Part shown: piece after piece, positions 5,975 through 7,243 of the stretch
Numbering within the stretch: position 1 is the first letter of the stretch
Layout: every line of letters begins with the position of its first letter
NCBI GenBank assembly: GCA_002307185.1
Contig: DBTT01000009.1
Coordinates: 22,214-29,456 of the forward strand
DNA from: Bacteroidales bacterium UBA1309
Lineage (GTDB): Bacteria; Bacteroidota; Bacteroidia; Bacteroidales; Dysgonomonadaceae
Reading direction: 5' to 3'
DNA length: 7,243 nucleotides
Notes under the pieces: generated by a model
Databases searched by the model: none
The model's input: the letters and a program-made list of their open reading frames with translations, nothing else
What the model was told of the DNA's origin: nothing
Program-made: the position numbers and the translations under genes

Positions 5975-6919
5975 ATGGGATTGGTATATAACAGAAAAGA
6001 CAGCAGCGAGGAAACGGGCAAGAACATCGTTTTCAATTTGGAACTGGCACAAAAACATGTGCTGATTACGGGAGCTAACGGGCAACTAGGAAGTGAGCTG
6101 CAACGGGCGGCAGCATTTCATCCGGCAAATTTGTTTTTCCATTTTACAGATGTCAATGAGCTGGATATCACCAATCCGACTGCCGTGGACGAATTTATAA
6201 AGAGCCAAGGCATTGCATACATTGTGAATTGTGCGGCCTACACAGCTGTGGACAAAGCCGAAGATGACGAGAAAAAATGTTACCTCATTAATCGGGATGC
6301 GGTGAAGAACTTGGCCGAATCGGCTGCAAAGCACAAAGCGAAGGTGATCCATGTCTCCACCGATTATGTTTTTGACGGCACGGGCACGCGCCCTTATCGT
6401 GAAATTGATGCTGTGAATCCGCAATCAGTTTATGGCAAATCCAAATGCGAAGCGGAAGTTCTCCTACGCGAAATTTGCCCCGATTCCATTGTTATTCGCA
6501 CGGCTTGGTTGTATTCCATTTTTGGAAACAATTTTGTGAAAACCATGATTCGCCTCGGACAAGAAAAAGAGACGCTGAGCGTAGTATCCGACCAAAAAGG
6601 AACTCCCACCAATGCCGCAGATTTGGCGGATGCCATTCTGAAAATAATCAACTACACGGAAGCATCGGGCGACTTCAAAGCCGGGATTTATCATTATACC
6701 AACGAAGGAGTCACCACTTGGTACGACTTTACATTGGCCATTCACGAATTGAAAGGAATCACCACTTGCAAGGTATCTCCAGTCACTTCGGCAGAATATC
6801 CAACGAGGGCTGCGCGACCAAAATACAGCGTATTGGATAAAACCAAAATTAAAGAAATATTCGGGATTAAAATTCCAGATTGGAAAGTGAGCTTGGAAAA
6901 GGTGCTGGAGGAACTTTAG
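5975..6919 (+). CDS. rfbD: dTDP-4-dehydrorhamnose reductase (RfbD/RmlD family)
   Basis: This cytosolic short-chain dehydrogenase catalyses the last step of dTDP-L-rhamnose synthesis, reducing dTDP-4-dehydrorhamnose with NAD(P)H. The Rossmann glycine motif is G33-A-N-G36-Q-L-G39, followed by NCAAYTAVDKAEDD (85-98), STDYVFDG (128-135) with S128/T129, the catalytic Y153-x3-K157 (VYGKSK), RTAWLY (175-180) and the C-terminal RPKYSVLD (281-288) typical of the family. The protein has 314 residues, with about 27 extra ahead of the usual start (roughly HVLITGANGQLG). These are hydrophilic and without signal character. GTG at 6059 or TTG at 6038 could start a normal-length protein, but the ATG at 5975 is the only ATG and lies 12 bp after DUF4924. 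No rfbA, rfbB or rfbC is nearby, so this copy is separate from any full rhamnose cluster; a related sugar reductase is possible. Confidence 0.9.
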   Translation: MGLVYNRKDSSEETGKNIVFNLELAQKHVLITGANGQLGSELQRAAAFHPANLFFHFTDVNELDITNPTAVDEFIKSQGIAYIVNCAAYTAVDKAEDDEKKCYLINRDAVKNLAESAAKHKAKVIHVSTDYVFDGTGTRPYREIDAVNPQSVYGKSKCEAEVLLREICPDSIVIRTAWLYSIFGNNFVKTMIRLGQEKETLSVVSDQKGTPTNAADLADAILKIINYTEASGDFKAGIYHYTNEGVTTWYDFTLAIHELKGITTCKVSPVTSAEYPTRAARPKYSVLDKTKIKEIFGIKIPDWKVSLEKVLEEL

Positions 6920-7056
6920 GCATGCAATCTAGTAGTACTGAACCATGCTGCACAAATTAGTGTGATTCGCAAAAGGCCAATTAAACTATTAAAAACCATC
7001 TGCCACTGTGATAACTCCGCGTAAATCTATGTAAAAATAATGATTACTAAATTATA
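6920..7056 (+). other. rfbD-prfC intergenic gap
   Basis: No hairpin with a T run follows rfbD, so read-through into prfC is possible. No good TTTG/TAnnTTTG pair was found for prfC. Positions 6998-7035 contain a loose series of similar words (CTGTGATAA, CTCCGCGTAAA, TCTATGTAAAA) with a period of about 11. Confidence 0.4.
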
Positions 7057-7243
7057 ATGTCACAATTAGAAGAGGAAATAGCAAGAAGGCGCACATTTGC
7101 CATCATCAGTCACCCGGATGCGGGGAAAACCACTTTAACTGAGAAGTTATTGCTGTTTGGTGGTGCCATTCACGTGGCAGGTGCAGTGAAATCAAACAAA
7201 ATTAAAAAGACAGCTACGTCCGACTGGATGGAAATCGAAAAGC
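7057..7243 (+). CDS. prfC: Peptide chain release factor 3 (RF3), partial (5' part only)
   Basis: RF3 is a GTPase that removes RF1 and RF2 from the ribosome after peptide release. I translated 62 complete codons from the ATG at 7057 up to the window edge; no stop is reached, and the family is normally about 525 residues. The start MSQLEEEIARRRTFAIISHPDAGKTTLTEKLLLFGGAI is the characteristic RF3 N-terminus. The G1/P-loop is H19-P-D-A-G23-K24-T25-T26, and the segment AGAVKSNKIKKTATSDWMEIEK (41-62) is the RF3 switch 1 region, which separates RF3 from EF-G and LepA. It follows rfbD on the same strand after 137 bp with no terminator between, so co-transcription is plausible. There is no Shine-Dalgarno; the leader is A/T-rich. 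Confidence 0.96.
   Translation, partial: MSQLEEEIARRRTFAIISHPDAGKTTLTEKLLLFGGAIHVAGAVKSNKIKKTATSDWMEIEK

Noticed and set aside
5372..6745. Minus-strand frames opposite DUF4924 and rfbD and an alternative plus-strand frame within rfbD
   Set aside because: The main-frame proteins carry recognisable family motifs; these frames have none and no initiation context.
1..7243. CRISPR array, tRNA, rRNA or toxin-antitoxin pair
   Set aside because: I saw no regularly spaced repeats, cloverleaf, rRNA-like sequence or paired small ORFs in any gap.

Overview
The window looks like a chromosomal segment of a Bacteroidota member, most likely of the order Bacteroidales. Three things point there. The superoxide dismutase core closely resembles the 191-residue Porphyromonas-type Fe/Mn enzyme. 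The block DUF4924 protein - dTDP-4-dehydrorhamnose reductase - peptide chain release factor 3 is, as I recall it, a Bacteroidales gene order. Several intergenic regions carry TAnnTTTG-type -7 boxes, and starts lack Shine-Dalgarno sequences. Genus cannot be fixed from sequence alone.

Layout. (1) Positions 1-293, minus strand: the N-terminal part of a zinc-ribbon plus helix-turn-helix protein of the type usually found beside integrases of Bacteroidota mobile elements; the gene runs off the left edge. Its upstream region (about 330-410) holds a promoter and two sets of direct repeats. (2) Positions 431-2408, minus strand: a complete dnaK with a strong intrinsic terminator, and upstream a palindrome containing a sigma-54-like -24/-12 element. 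(3) Positions 2788-3548, plus strand: a superoxide dismutase with an unexpected signal peptide and linker ahead of the normal cytosolic start, followed by a terminator. (4) Positions 3636-4541, plus: a family 2 glycosyltransferase with a GTG start. (5) Positions 4548-5366, minus: a metallo-beta-lactamase-fold hydrolase, tail to tail with the glycosyltransferase with only 6 bp between. (6) Positions 5417-7243, plus: DUF4924 protein, RfbD-like reductase and the start of prfC, probably one transcription unit or two overlapping ones. The divergent starts in (5) and (6) share a perfect 8+8 bp palindrome that supplies a -7 box to each direction.

Most genes are conserved housekeeping genes: protein folding (DnaK), oxidative defence (SOD), surface sugar synthesis (glycosyltransferase, RfbD) and translation termination (PrfC). 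I see no wholly new multi-gene system. The points most worth following are the likely mobile-element edge next to dnaK, the exported or dual-localised SOD, the sigma-54-like dnaK promoter, and the palindromic bidirectional promoter at 5381-5398.
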